64,000 nucleotides of DNA from Micromonospora siamensis (GCF_900090305.1 NZ_LT607751.1:2728001-2792000), one strand, 5' to 3'; counted from the stretch's first letter, positions 9,067 through 19,641 are shown. Translations and numbers: made by a program. The notes: generated by a model from the letters alone, not told the origin.

Positions 9067-10061
9067 TCTGGATGAGTTGGCGGCAGTTCCGCACCCAGGC
9101 CCTCGTGGCCGCGGCCGTGCTGGTGGTGGTCGCGGCCTGGCTGCTGGTGCTGGGCAGCCAGATCCGGCACCAGTACGCCACCGAGGTCGCCCCCTGCCCC
9201 GGCGACTGCGCGGCGGTGGCCGGCCGCTTCCTGGACACCTACCGGTCCCGGGTGTACGCCCTCGACGCGCTGCTGCTGGCCGTACCGGCACTGCTCGGGG
9301 TCTTCTGGGGCGCGCCGCTGGTCGCCCGGGAGCTGGAGACCGGCACCCACCGGCTGGCCTGGAACCAGAGCGTCACCCGGCGGCGCTGGCTGGCCGCCAA
9401 GCTGGCGGTGGCGGCGCTGGCGGCGGCGGTCACCGCCGGTGCGCTCAGCGCGCTGGCCGGCTGGGCGGTCGGCCGGTACGACCAGGTCGCGGCGGGGCCG
9501 TACGACCCGCTGGGTGCGGGCCGCTTCTCCACCCTGCTGTTCGGCGCGCGGGACCTCACCCCGGTCGGGTACGCGGTCTTCGCCGTCGTGGTGGGCGCGC
9601 TGCTCGGCCTGCTGCTGCGCCGTACGGTGCCGGCCATGGCGGTGACCCTGCTGCTCTTCGTGGCGGTGCAGGTGCTGGTGCCGAACCTGGTCCGGCCGCA
9701 CCTGATGCGGCCGGCGCACGCCGACCAGCCGATGACCGCCGAGCGGTTCGAGCGGCTCGCCGGCCTGGGCGGCCCGTTCAGCGACACCACCGTGAAGGGC
9801 CTGAAGATCCCCGACGCCTGGGTCACCTCGACCAGCCCGCTGCTCACCGCGACCGGCCGGCCGCTGAGCACTGCGGAGTTCCGGGCCTGCGAAGGGCGTT
9901 CCTGGCAGTGCCTGGCCGACCTCGACCTGCACGTCGCGGTGGCGTACCAACCGAACGACCGCTACTGGGCGTTCCAGCTGCGGGAGGCGGGGATCTTCCT
10001 GGCGGCGGCGCTGCTGCTGGCCGGGCTGGGCGCGGTACGGATCCAGCGCCGACGGGACTGA
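9063..10061 (+). CDS. ABC exporter membrane subunit
   Basis: Integral membrane protein of 332 residues with about six hydrophobic segments: one at residues 12-30, a pair around 70-90, further ones near 115-140, 175-215, and a last one at 305-322 before a basic tail. A 55-residue extracellular loop with two cysteines lies after the first helix. It has the ABC-2 style layout and starts inside the ATPase stop codon, so the two genes make one exporter. The divergent two-component system probably controls it. The substrate is unknown. Confidence 0.82.
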   Translation: MIWMSWRQFRTQALVAAAVLVVVAAWLLVLGSQIRHQYATEVAPCPGDCAAVAGRFLDTYRSRVYALDALLLAVPALLGVFWGAPLVARELETGTHRLAWNQSVTRRRWLAAKLAVAALAAAVTAGALSALAGWAVGRYDQVAAGPYDPLGAGRFSTLLFGARDLTPVGYAVFAVVVGALLGLLLRRTVPAMAVTLLLFVAVQVLVPNLVRPHLMRPAHADQPMTAERFERLAGLGGPFSDTTVKGLKIPDAWVTSTSPLLTATGRPLSTAEFRACEGRSWQCLADLDLHVAVAYQPNDRYWAFQLREAGIFLAAALLLAGLGAVRIQRRRD

Positions 10062-10140
10062 AGGCGCACCCTCTACGATGGTCACCGAACCTGCCGCGCC
10101 GCTCCCGGCCGCGGCGGGTCCGGTGACCTGGGGAGGTCTC

Positions 10141-10986
10141 GTGACGGCACCATCCACGCCGGACGCCCACGCAGGTAGGGGCGCCGACCGGATCGACACC
10201 ACGGTCGTGCACCCGGCCCGCCGCTACAACTACTGGCTCGGCGGCAAGGACAACTTCGCCGTCGACCGGGAGTCCGGTGACCGGATCGCCGCCGTCTACC
10301 CGGGGATCCGTACCCTCGCCCGGGAGAACCGGGCGTTCCTCGGCCGCGCGGTGCGCTTCCTCGCCGAGGAGACGGGCATCCGCCAGTTCCTCGACATCGG
10401 CACCGGCATCCCGAGCGCCGACAACACCCACGAGGTGGCCCAGTCGGTGGCCCCCGAGTCCCGGGTGGTGTACGTCGACAACGATCCGATGGTGCTGGTG
10501 CACGCCCGGGCGCTGCTGACCAGTGCCCCGGACGGGGCGACCGCCTACCTGGACGCCGACCTGCGGGAGCCGGAGCGGATCCTCGCCGACCCGCAACTGC
10601 ACGCCACCCTCGACCTGACCCGGCCGGTGGCCCTGGTGCTGGTCGCGGTCGCGCACTTCCTGACCGACGAGGACCGTCCGCACGAGAAGGTCGCCACGCT
10701 GCTCGACGCGCTGCCCTCCGGCAGTTGGCTGGTGCTGACCCACTTCACGACCGACCACATTCCCCCGGCGATCGTCGAGCGGATGTACGCCGAGTTCGCG
10801 TCGGGCCGGATGAAGCAGGACACCGTGCCGCGTACCGGTCCGGAGTTCGCCCGGTTCTTCACCGGGCTGGAGCTGGCCGATCCCGGGATCGTCCCGGTCA
10901 CCGAGTGGCGGCCGCAGGTGCCGGCGGACCAGCGTCCCGCGCTGGCCGAGGCGTCGATCTACGGCGCGGTCGCCCGCAAACCCTGA
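10141..10986 (+). CDS. SAM-dependent methyltransferase, DUF574/SAV2177 family (copy 2)
   Basis: Second DUF574 methyltransferase, 281 residues. It has the same family signature (RRYNYWLGGKDNFAVDR, residues 27-43), the SAM loop FLDIGTGIPS at 83-92, VVYVDNDP after that, and the same C-terminal ARKP ending as the copy at 4529-5353. The two differ throughout, so this is not a recent duplication. An in-frame ATG exists at 10078, but the GTG at 10141 has GGGAGG five bases upstream and is chosen. The methyl acceptor is unknown for the whole family. Confidence 0.86.
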   Translation: MTAPSTPDAHAGRGADRIDTTVVHPARRYNYWLGGKDNFAVDRESGDRIAAVYPGIRTLARENRAFLGRAVRFLAEETGIRQFLDIGTGIPSADNTHEVAQSVAPESRVVYVDNDPMVLVHARALLTSAPDGATAYLDADLREPERILADPQLHATLDLTRPVALVLVAVAHFLTDEDRPHEKVATLLDALPSGSWLVLTHFTTDHIPPAIVERMYAEFASGRMKQDTVPRTGPEFARFFTGLELADPGIVPVTEWRPQVPADQRPALAEASIYGAVARKP

Positions 10987-11339
10987 CCCGCCTGTCGCGT
11001 GGCCCGGTGTCCGCTGTGTGCGGAGATCGGCATTTTCGTGGACTGAAATCTGCCGGGTGCGGCGAGTCGACGCATCGCCTCGCGGGTGACGGCACGTCGT
11101 CGGCAAGGTGCCGTCCTGCGCGTGCCGGCACTGCCGGGATGACCGGTTTCATTGTGGGATGGTCCACAGGTCCACGCTGAGAGGTGCCTGAGAATTGGAT
11201 TCGCGTTCCCTGTTCGGATACGTTCCGACCGGCCCTGAGCGCCTCCCGACCGGATGGCGCGGCCCCCGATGAGACCGAACGAGTAAACGACGGGCGTCGA
11301 TGGCGTGATCCGCTGACGGTGTTCGACGGAAAGGCGATC
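10987..11339 (+). other. 353-base leader/intergenic region before the betaine transporter
   Basis: Contains a weak hairpin (GGCAC 11091-11095 with GTGCC 11108-11112) that could end the methyltransferase transcript, then about 220 bases without a convincing gene. An open frame runs in from 11184, but its codons are not actinomycete-like until 11340. I could not place a clear promoter. A leader this long before an osmolyte transporter could hold regulatory RNA, but nothing matches a riboswitch I know. Confidence 0.4.
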
Positions 11340-12596
11340 GTGTCTGCTGTCGCAGTGAAGTCGCTCTACAAGATCTTCGGCAGTCGACCTGCCGAGGCGG
11401 TACGCCGGCTCGAAGGCGGAGCGCCCCGCGCGGAGGCGCTGGCCGGGCTTCCCGCCACCACGGCCGCGGTCGTCGACGCCACCTTCGAGGTGCGCCCGGG
11501 CGAGATCTTCGTCGTCATGGGGCTCTCCGGCTCCGGCAAGTCCACGTTGATCCGTACCCTCAACGGCCTGCTCCGTCCGACCAGCGGCAGCGTGGAGATC
11601 GACGGCGTGGACGTCGGCAGCCTCAAGCCCGCCGCGCTGCGCAAGCTGCGCCGGGAGAAGATCAGCATGGTCTTCCAGCACTTCGCCCTGATGCCGCACC
11701 GGACCGTGCTGGAGAACGCCGGCTACGCCCTCGAGGTCGCCGGGCTGCCGAAGGCCGAGCGTCGCGAGCGCGCCATGGAGGCGATCCGCATGGTCGGGCT
11801 GGAGGGCTGGGAGGACAAGCTCCCCCAGGACCTCTCCGGTGGCATGCGCCAGCGCGTCGGCCTGGCCCGCGCCCTGGCCGCCGGGACCGACATCCTGCTG
11901 ATGGACGAGGCGTTCTCCGCCCTCGACCCGCTGATCCGCCGGGAGATCCAGGACCAGTTGCTGGAACTCCAGGCGGAGCTGGGCAAGACCATCGTCTTCA
12001 TCACCCACGACCTCAACGAGGCGATGCGCCTCGGTGACCGGATCGCGGTGATGCGCGACGGCCGGATCGTCCAGATCGGCACGGCCGAGGAGATCCTCAC
12101 CGACCCGGCCAACGACTACGTGCAACGGTTCGTCGCCGACGTGGACCGGACCCGGATCCTCACCGCCTCGTCGGTGATGGAGAAGCCGCACAGCGTCGTG
12201 GACGTCAACGCCGGACCGCGGGTCGCCGCGCACGCCCTGCGCCAGACGCAGACCTCCGTGGTGTACGTGACGGGCAGCCAGAAGCGGTTCCTCGGCACGG
12301 TCACCGAGGACGAGGTGGGCCGGGCGCTGCGCGCCGGACGGCCGAACCTCGACGGGTACGTCACCACCGGCCAGGTCCGTACCGTGCACGCGGACACCGC
12401 CGTGGCCGACCTCTTCGCCGAGGTCGCCGAGAGCACCCACCCGGTCGCCGTGCTCGACGACCGGGACCGGCTGGCCGGGGTGATCCCGCGGATCACCCTG
12501 CTCAGCGCGTTGGGCGGCCTGGCCGATTCCCCGACCACGACCGAGACGGCCGACGCCGTGCCGGTGGCCGCCGCCGGGAAGGGAGAGCCGGCATGA
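11340..12596 (+). CDS. Glycine betaine/proline ABC transporter ATPase with CBS domains
   Basis: ATPase of an osmoprotectant uptake system (ProV/OpuAA type), 418 residues. The nucleotide-binding domain carries Walker A GLSGSGKST (residues 61-69), signature LSGGM at about 166 and Walker B LLMDEAFSALDP; the N-terminal insertion with GGAPRAEAL is seen in ProV-like proteins. A tandem CBS module follows at about 275-400, which in OpuA binds c-di-AMP or senses ionic strength. The start is the GTG at 11340, preceded by GGAAAGG; upstream codons in the same frame look non-coding. The stop overlaps the permease ATG. First gene of a three-gene operon. Confidence 0.92.
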   Translation: MSAVAVKSLYKIFGSRPAEAVRRLEGGAPRAEALAGLPATTAAVVDATFEVRPGEIFVVMGLSGSGKSTLIRTLNGLLRPTSGSVEIDGVDVGSLKPAALRKLRREKISMVFQHFALMPHRTVLENAGYALEVAGLPKAERRERAMEAIRMVGLEGWEDKLPQDLSGGMRQRVGLARALAAGTDILLMDEAFSALDPLIRREIQDQLLELQAELGKTIVFITHDLNEAMRLGDRIAVMRDGRIVQIGTAEEILTDPANDYVQRFVADVDRTRILTASSVMEKPHSVVDVNAGPRVAAHALRQTQTSVVYVTGSQKRFLGTVTEDEVGRALRAGRPNLDGYVTTGQVRTVHADTAVADLFAEVAESTHPVAVLDDRDRLAGVIPRITLLSALGGLADSPTTTETADAVPVAAAGKGEPA

Positions 12597-13471
12597 GTAC
12601 GACCGCCGCACTGCCCCGGGTGCCGCTGGGCGAGTGGACCGAGAGCGCCGTCCAGTGGGCCACCGACACCCTGGGCCCGGTCTTCGACGGCGTCGCCATC
12701 GTGGTCGACGCCCTCGTCGACCCGCTGACCCGGCTGCTCACCGGGGCGCCCGCCCTCGTCGTGGTGCTGGTCCTCGCCGCCCTCGGCCTCTGGCTGCGCG
12801 GCTGGAAGTTCGCCCTCGGTACGGCCGTCGGGCTCGGCCTGGTGGCCGGCATGCCGTACTGGGAGGAGACGATGAGCACGCTGGCGCAGGTGCTGGTCGC
12901 CAGCGCGTTGTCGCTGCTGCTCGCCGTGCCGCTGGGCATCTTCGTCGCGGAGAACCGGCGTGCGTCGCAGATCGCCCGGCCGGTGCTGGACCTGATGCAG
13001 ACCCTGCCCGCGTTCGTCTACCTGATCCCGGCGATCTTCTTCTTCGGCATCGGCACCGTGCCCGGCGTGCTGGCCACGCTGGTGTTCAGCATGCCGCCCG
13101 GGGTGCGCCTGACCGAGCTGGGCCTGCGCCAGGTCGACCGGGAGATCGTCCAGGCCGGGGAGGCGTTCGGCGCCTCGCCGTGGAAGATCCTGCTCCGCAC
13201 CAAGCTCCCGCTCGCGCTGCCCACCATCATGACCGGGGTCAACCAGGTCATCATGCTGGCCTTGTCCATGGTGGTCATCGCCGGCATGGTCGGCGCCGGT
13301 GGGCTCGGCGACGTCATCATGTTCGCCCTGGCCCAGGTCGAGGTGGGCAGCGGCTTCGAGGGCGGCATCGCCGTGGTGGTCCTCGCCGTGGTGCTCGACC
13401 GGCTCACCGACTCGATCGGCGGGCGGTTCCCCGCCGCCCGGGCGCAGCGCGCCATGCAGCAGCAGTCCTGA
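12593..13471 (+). CDS. Glycine betaine/proline ABC transporter permease
   Basis: Permease of 292 residues (ProW/OpuAB type) with about seven hydrophobic helices. The cytoplasmic EAA loop that docks on the ATPase reads GEAFGASPWKILLRTKLPLALP at about residues 186-207. The N-terminal 30 residues form an amphipathic region before the first helix at about 57-75. It overlaps the ATPase gene by four bases (ATGA) and lies 91 bases before the binding-protein gene. Confidence 0.92.
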   Translation: MSTTAALPRVPLGEWTESAVQWATDTLGPVFDGVAIVVDALVDPLTRLLTGAPALVVVLVLAALGLWLRGWKFALGTAVGLGLVAGMPYWEETMSTLAQVLVASALSLLLAVPLGIFVAENRRASQIARPVLDLMQTLPAFVYLIPAIFFFGIGTVPGVLATLVFSMPPGVRLTELGLRQVDREIVQAGEAFGASPWKILLRTKLPLALPTIMTGVNQVIMLALSMVVIAGMVGAGGLGDVIMFALAQVEVGSGFEGGIAVVVLAVVLDRLTDSIGGRFPAARAQRAMQQQS

Positions 13472-13562
13472 CCGCTCGGCGGTCCCCAACAACCGCGGCC
13501 GTCCGGCCGGCGGCGCGACCCTTCGCGCCCACCGGCGGCCAAGGCAAGGAAGGAAATTCTCG

Positions 13563-14444
13563 ATGTTCTCAACCGTGAAGCGCGGCCTCGCGCTCGCCCT
13601 GACCGCCACCCTGGCCCTGGCCGGCGCGGTCGCCTGCGGCGAGTCCGACGGCGGGTCCGACGACAAGAAGATCACCATCGGCTACATGGCCTGGGACGAG
13701 GCGATCGCGGCCTCGCACCTGTGGCAGGAGATCCTGGAGAAGGACGGCTACCAGGTCCAGCTGAAGAACCTGGAGGCCGGGCTGGTCTACGGCGGTCTCG
13801 CCAATGGCGACATCGACCTGTTCCTGGACAGCTGGCTGCCGCAGACCCACGCCTCCTACCTGGAGAAGTACGGCGACAAGCTGGAGAAGCTGGGCGTGTG
13901 GTACGACGACGCCAGCCTGAGCATCGCGGTGCCCGACTACGTGCAGGGCGTCGACTCGCTGGAGGACCTCAAGGGCAAGGCCGGCACCTTCGGGGGCGAG
14001 ATGATCGGCATCGAGCCCGGCGCCGGGCTCACCAAGGCCACCCAGGAGAAGGTCCTGCCGGACTACGGGCTGGCCGACTCGATGAAGCTGAAGACCTCGT
14101 CGACCCCGGCGATGCTCGCCGCGCTGGACGGCGCGATCGCCGACAAGAAGCCGATCGTGGTCACCCTCTGGCACCCGCACTGGGCGTACGCCAAGTACAA
14201 GCTCAAGGACCTCACCGACGGCAAGGGCACGCTCGGCGCCGCCGAGGAGATCAACACCCTGGGTCGGTCCGGCTTCGGCAAGGACTTCCCCGAGGTCGCC
14301 GCGAAGCTGAAGAAGTTCACCATGTCCGACGAGCAGCTCGGCTCGCTGGAGGACCTGATGTTCAACACCCACAAGGGCGACGAGGCCAAGGCCGTCGACG
14401 AGTGGCTGAAGGCCAACCCCGACTTCGAGAAGTCGCTGGCCTGA
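13563..14444 (+). CDS. Glycine betaine-binding lipoprotein
   Basis: Substrate-binding protein of the same transporter (OpuAC/ProX family), 293 residues. The signal sequence ends in GAVAC, a slightly weak lipobox with alanine at -3, then a Ser/Gly/Asp linker. The mature part has the OpuAC features: KITIGYMAWDEA at the start, DLFLDSWLPQTHASYL with the tryptophan-containing binding-box segment, and VTLWHPHWAY near residue 200. AAGGAAGGA precedes the ATG. A strong terminator follows 11 bases after the stop. Confidence 0.92.
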   Translation: MFSTVKRGLALALTATLALAGAVACGESDGGSDDKKITIGYMAWDEAIAASHLWQEILEKDGYQVQLKNLEAGLVYGGLANGDIDLFLDSWLPQTHASYLEKYGDKLEKLGVWYDDASLSIAVPDYVQGVDSLEDLKGKAGTFGGEMIGIEPGAGLTKATQEKVLPDYGLADSMKLKTSSTPAMLAALDGAIADKKPIVVTLWHPHWAYAKYKLKDLTDGKGTLGAAEEINTLGRSGFGKDFPEVAAKLKKFTMSDEQLGSLEDLMFNTHKGDEAKAVDEWLKANPDFEKSLA

Positions 14445-14455
14445 CCCGTACGACG

Positions 14456-14491
14456 ACGGCGGGCGTCCGGGGATTCCCCGGCGCCCGCCGT
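14456..14491 (+). terminator. Terminator of the betaine transporter operon
   Basis: ACGGCGGGC and GCCCGCCGT enclose a second inner stem (CCGGGG/CCCCGG) with an ATT loop, giving a long GC hairpin just after the binding-protein stop. No U-tract, as usual in actinomycetes. Confidence 0.8.
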
Positions 14492-14579
14492 TCGCGTCTC
14501 CGCCGCCGAGCAGGTCGCCGCCGGAGCCGGCCGCCGCCCACGCGCCCGGCCGCCGAGGCGGTCCCACCGTCGGGGGCGG

Positions 14580-14585
14580 TACCCT
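14580..14585 (+). promoter_or_regulatory. -10 element of leaderless promoter
   Basis: TACCCT lies six bases before the GTG at 14592; no ribosome-binding site is present. Confidence 0.5.
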
Positions 14586-14591
14586 GCCGGC

Positions 14592-15128
14592 GTGACGGTC
14601 GGCGACAAGGGCGAGCGGCTGGCGGAATCGCTGGCCAACCGGCTCGACCGGCTCGTCTTCACCGACCTGACCACCGACCAGGTGACCGCTCGGCTGATCG
14701 ACGCGGTCGCCGGGTGGGCGGGGGAGCGGGGCTGGCGGGTCTACCGGCGCGCGCCCAGCGTGCTGCCGCTGCCGCCGCCGATGTCCGCGCAGTTCTCGGT
14801 GCTGGACGTCGCGTGCGCCCGCCCGGACGGTCCGCCGGTGGTCGTCGAGGTGGACCACGGCACCCGGCGACGGACCTGGGAGAAGTTGCTCGCCGAGGCG
14901 GCGGCCGGGCGGATCCCGCTCTGGGTGCGGTGGGGCGCCGGCCGGTTCACCGCGCCCCCGCCGCCGATCGGCATGGTGGCGTGCGGGGTGACCCGGCGTA
15001 CCGGCCCGGACGGCCCGCTGCACAGCCGCGTCCCGGTGACCGATCGGCCGCCGCCGGCGCACTCCGCCGCGGAGCTGCACTCGTCCGACGCCGTCGAGCT
15101 GCCGCTGCCACCGGCCGGCGACGGGTGA
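14592..15128 (+). CDS. Hypothetical protein, possible PD-(D/E)XK-like fold
   Basis: Protein of 178 residues that I do not recognise as a named family. Residues 75-105 read as strand, ExD-containing strand (VVVEVDHG), helix with a conserved-looking lysine (RTWEKLLAEA), and strand (IPLWVRWG). That order, D...ExD...K, resembles a minimal restriction-endonuclease-like core, but a catalytic role is inference only. The N-terminal 60 residues are helical and the last 45 are Pro/Ser-rich and probably disordered. It sits alone between a terminator and a convergent YciO gene. The start fits a leaderless promoter. Confidence 0.6.
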   Translation: MTVGDKGERLAESLANRLDRLVFTDLTTDQVTARLIDAVAGWAGERGWRVYRRAPSVLPLPPPMSAQFSVLDVACARPDGPPVVVEVDHGTRRRTWEKLLAEAAAGRIPLWVRWGAGRFTAPPPPIGMVACGVTRRTGPDGPLHSRVPVTDRPPPAHSAAELHSSDAVELPLPPAGDG

Positions 15129-15213
15129 GCCGTCGGCGTCAGGGCGTGTGCATCCGGAGGACCCTGCGGTCGGTGCGGGCGGTCTGACCCGTGCGGGCGG
15201 GCAGTGCGTCCCG

Positions 15214-15834
15214 TCACTCGAAGCGGGACGGGTCGCCGGCGCCCACCCGCAGGATCTCCGGCACCCCGTCGGAGAAGTCGACCACGGTGGTCGGCACGGT
15301 GCCGCACTCGCCGGAGTCGACCACCGCGTCGAGCACGTGGTCCAGCCGCTCCTTGATCTCCCAGCCCTGGGTCAGCGGCTCCTCCTCGTCGGGCAGCAGC
15401 AGGGTGCTGGAGAGCAGCGGCTCACCCAGCTCGGCGAGGATCGCCTGGGTGACCGTGTGATCGGGGATCCGTACGCCGACGGTCTTCTTCCTCGGGTGCA
15501 GCAGCCGGCGCGGCACCTCCTTCGTCGCCGGCAGGATGAAGGTGTAGCTGCCCGGGGTGGCCGCCTTGATCGCCCGGAACGACGCGTTGTTGATCTGCAC
15601 GAACTGGCCGAGCTGGGCGAAGTCCCGGCAGACCAGGGTGAAGTGGTGGCCGCTGCCCAGGTGGCGGACCTCTCGGATCCGGTCCAGGCCGTCCCGGTTG
15701 CCCAGCCGGCAGCCCAGGGCGAAGCACGAGTCGGTCGGGTAGGCGATCAGGCCGTCCGCCCTGATCAGGTCGACCACTTGGTTGATCGCCCGTGGCTGCG
15801 GATTGTCCGGGTGCACGTCGAAGTACTTCGCCAT
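15214..15834 (-). CDS. YciO/Sua5/YrdC-family protein
   Basis: Protein of 206 residues with the YrdC fold. The conserved opening of the family, GLIAYPTDSCFALGC, is at residues 28-42, and SSTLLLP at about 141-147 matches the YciO branch rather than the classic TsaC/Sua5 branch. Sua5/TsaC makes threonylcarbamoyl-AMP for tRNA t6A; YciO proteins bind the same kind of ligands but their role is less certain. Length matches YciO. The promoter is leaderless and the gene is convergent with the upstream hypothetical. Confidence 0.86.
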   Translation of the reverse strand: MAKYFDVHPDNPQPRAINQVVDLIRADGLIAYPTDSCFALGCRLGNRDGLDRIREVRHLGSGHHFTLVCRDFAQLGQFVQINNASFRAIKAATPGSYTFILPATKEVPRRLLHPRKKTVGVRIPDHTVTQAILAELGEPLLSSTLLLPDEEEPLTQGWEIKERLDHVLDAVVDSGECGTVPTTVVDFSDGVPEILRVGAGDPSRFE

Positions 15835-15840
15835 GCGCGG

Positions 15841-15846
15841 AGCTTA
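15841..15846 (-). promoter_or_regulatory. -10 element of leaderless promoter (YciO gene)
   Basis: TAAGCT on the minus strand lies six bases before the ATG at 15834. Confidence 0.45.
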
Positions 15847-15888
15847 GTGGTCGGCTCCGGAGGTCCTTCGGGGGTTTGGGCGTTGGTC

Positions 15889-17633
<1,745 letters not shown>

Positions 17634-17718
17634 CAGCCCGTACTCCACGTTCGGTGGTCCCGGGCAAGCGGCGGCGCACGCGACGGACCCGACCCCACCC
17701 GAGGTGCCGGATTGTCGC

Positions 17719-17740
17719 CGGCCGGCCGGTCAGCCGGCCG
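17719..17740. terminator. Hairpin at convergent gene ends
   Basis: CGGCCGGC and GCCGGCCG with a six-base loop form a stem that includes the stop codon of the minus-strand MEDS-HATPase gene. It could end transcripts arriving from both sides. Confidence 0.5.
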
Positions 17741-18734
17741 CCGCCGCCGTGACGTCGGCCGTGGTCACCCCGTCCGACCGGAAGTGCGGGTTCCCGGCGG
17801 TCAGCCGCACGGTGAACCCGTCGGCGTCGCGGTAGTGGGCGACGTGGTTGCACGACTGGTGGGTGATCCACAACCCGAGCCCGCCGGCGGCGCCGTCGCC
17901 GGTCGGGAGCAGCCCGGCGAACGGGTACGCCGGACCGGAACCCCGGTCGGTGACGGCGACGACGATCCGGTCCTCCCCGGCCCAGACCCGCAGCCGCACC
18001 GACGGTCGGCCGTGCCGCAGGCCGTTGGTGACCGCCTCGCTGACCGCCACCACCAGGTCCTCCATCTCGTCGACGGAGAGCTGGCCCTGGTCGGCCGCGT
18101 ACACCGCACGGCGGGCCTCGGACGCCGTCGGGTCGGTCAGCTCGACCAGCGGCGGGGCCAGTTGCAACGGGTCGGTCACCGGAGGGCGGTTCTCCGACAG
18201 GTAGTCCGCCGGGTGGGTGTAGTCCGGGCTCGGCAGGTGCCGCCCCTCGGCGGTGGCGTACCGGGGATGGGTCCGGGCGATGTCGGCCTGCACGTGCGGC
18301 GGCGTGATCCGGGTGTCGTACGCGCACATGCTCCAGAGCGGGAAGTCGTCGTACGCGTGGTTGATCGCCGACTCGTACCGGGCCCACCAGTCCCAGGTGA
18401 CGCCGAACGTCTCCGGCGCCAGCTCGCCGATGATCCGGATCTGCCCGGCGCCCCCCGCCACCAGGTCGGTGAGCAGCGTTCGGTAGGAGCGGATCGCGCC
18501 GGTGGGGCGGGCGTACACGTCGCCGCCGGAGAGGAACTGGACGCCTGAGTCGGCGGGCAGCGCGGACCGGACCAGGTCGGCGCTGCGCGGGCCGAAGGCG
18601 ACCAGGGTGGGCTCACCGGCAGCCACCCCGCCGAGCAGGAACGGCACGGTGACGGCCAGCAGTTCCGCGTCGGAGCCGTAGCAGACGGCCTCGTGGTAGT
18701 AGCCCCGGTGACCGGCGGCGGCTCCCGTCCTCAC
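17730..18734 (-). CDS. MEDS-domain protein with HATPase (anti-sigma kinase type)
   Basis: Protein of 334 residues. The first 170 or so residues form a MEDS (methanogen/methylotroph DcmR sensory) domain, with the YYHEAVCYGSDAELLAVTVPF start and CAYDTRI core. From about 205 a GHKL ATPase domain of the RsbW/SpoIIAB type follows, with N-box EAVTNGLRHG, DRGSGP and GGLGLWI motifs. It would act as a serine kinase on, or a binder of, a STAS antagonist. Its GTG start overlaps the stop of the upstream MEDS-STAS gene by four bases, making that protein the obvious partner. An in-frame extension further upstream is shadow sequence. Confidence 0.85.
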   Translation of the reverse strand: MRTGAAAGHRGYYHEAVCYGSDAELLAVTVPFLLGGVAAGEPTLVAFGPRSADLVRSALPADSGVQFLSGGDVYARPTGAIRSYRTLLTDLVAGGAGQIRIIGELAPETFGVTWDWWARYESAINHAYDDFPLWSMCAYDTRITPPHVQADIARTHPRYATAEGRHLPSPDYTHPADYLSENRPPVTDPLQLAPPLVELTDPTASEARRAVYAADQGQLSVDEMEDLVVAVSEAVTNGLRHGRPSVRLRVWAGEDRIVVAVTDRGSGPAYPFAGLLPTGDGAAGGLGLWITHQSCNHVAHYRDADGFTVRLTAGNPHFRSDGVTTADVTAAAAG

Positions 18735-19567
18735 CGGGTCACCTCCACCCGCACGTCGGGCAGGCCCAGCAGCTCGACCAGCCGGGGCGCGGCGGACAGC
18801 GTGGTGTGCAGGACGGCGGTGACGCCGCGCCGGGCGGCGTAGCCCTGCAGGTGCAGCAGGCAGCGGTGGTCGATGAAGCGCAGCCCGGGGGCGCAGAGCC
18901 GCAGCTCGCCGTCGACCGGGCGCAGGTCGGCCCGCTCCAGCGCGGTGGCGAACAGTTCGTGGTTGGACGGGTCCAGCTCGCCGGCCAGCACCACGCAGTC
19001 GTCCTGCCGGTGGCCGCACGCGGAGAGGGTGAACAACAGCCCCGGGGCGTTGGTCCGGGGGTGCATGCACGCCAGCTCGGCCACCGCCCGGTCGCCCAGC
19101 TGGCGCCGGTCGTAGGCGCACATGGCGGCGAACGGCCGGGACCACATGTAGCGGTCGACCAGGTGCTCGTAGCGGGCGAACAGGTCCCGCTGCTGCGGGG
19201 TGCGGGCCAGGTCGGTGGCCTCGGCGACCACCCGCAGCCCGGTGTAGCCCTCGGCCAGGGCCGCCTCGGTCGCCGCCGCGTAGGCGCGCACCTGGGCGCT
19301 GGGGTCGAGCTTCTCGTCCTTGTCGTACGCCGAGCCCGTCGCCACGATCCGGACGGCGCCGGTGCGCAGCCCCTGGTCGAGGCCCGGCAGGCCGCCCAGG
19401 CGGGCCCGGGCGGACTCGGCCCCATCGGGCCCGACATACCAGACCTGCTCACCGTCGGCGAGCCCGCGGGAGAGGTATCCACGGGCGGCGGCGTCGAACG
19501 CCGCCGGGTCGTCGTAGGACCAGCAGACATGGTCGGGCGGCGCGGCTGATCGCTGCGCGTCGGTCAC
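18731..19567 (-). CDS. MEDS-domain protein with C-terminal STAS domain
   Basis: Protein of 278 residues. A MEDS domain (residues about 12-165, beginning DHVCWSYDDPAAF and containing CAYDRRQLGD) is followed by a STAS anti-sigma-antagonist-like domain (about 180-278) with the GELDPSNHELF opening and GLRFIDHRCLLHL, where a phosphorylatable Ser/Thr normally follows the conserved ID; here the residue after FID is histidine, so regulation by phosphorylation at that spot is uncertain. GTG 19567 is chosen for its GGGAGGGA ribosome-binding site. First gene of a two-gene operon with the MEDS-HATPase protein. Confidence 0.83.
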   Translation of the reverse strand: MTDAQRSAAPPDHVCWSYDDPAAFDAAARGYLSRGLADGEQVWYVGPDGAESARARLGGLPGLDQGLRTGAVRIVATGSAYDKDEKLDPSAQVRAYAAATEAALAEGYTGLRVVAEATDLARTPQQRDLFARYEHLVDRYMWSRPFAAMCAYDRRQLGDRAVAELACMHPRTNAPGLLFTLSACGHRQDDCVVLAGELDPSNHELFATALERADLRPVDGELRLCAPGLRFIDHRCLLHLQGYAARRGVTAVLHTTLSAAPRLVELLGLPDVRVEVTR

Positions 19568-19641
19568 GTGGTCCCTCCCATGCAGGTCAGTGTAGGCCGG
19601 GTTTCGACGACGGTCGACGTGGGTGCTGCCCACGGGCCGGC

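Noticed and set aside
11176..11206. TPP-riboswitch-like words (CTGAGA, CCTGA, GGAT, GCG) upstream of the betaine transporter
   Set aside because: Spacing between the words is too short for a THI element and a betaine transporter is not a TPP target.
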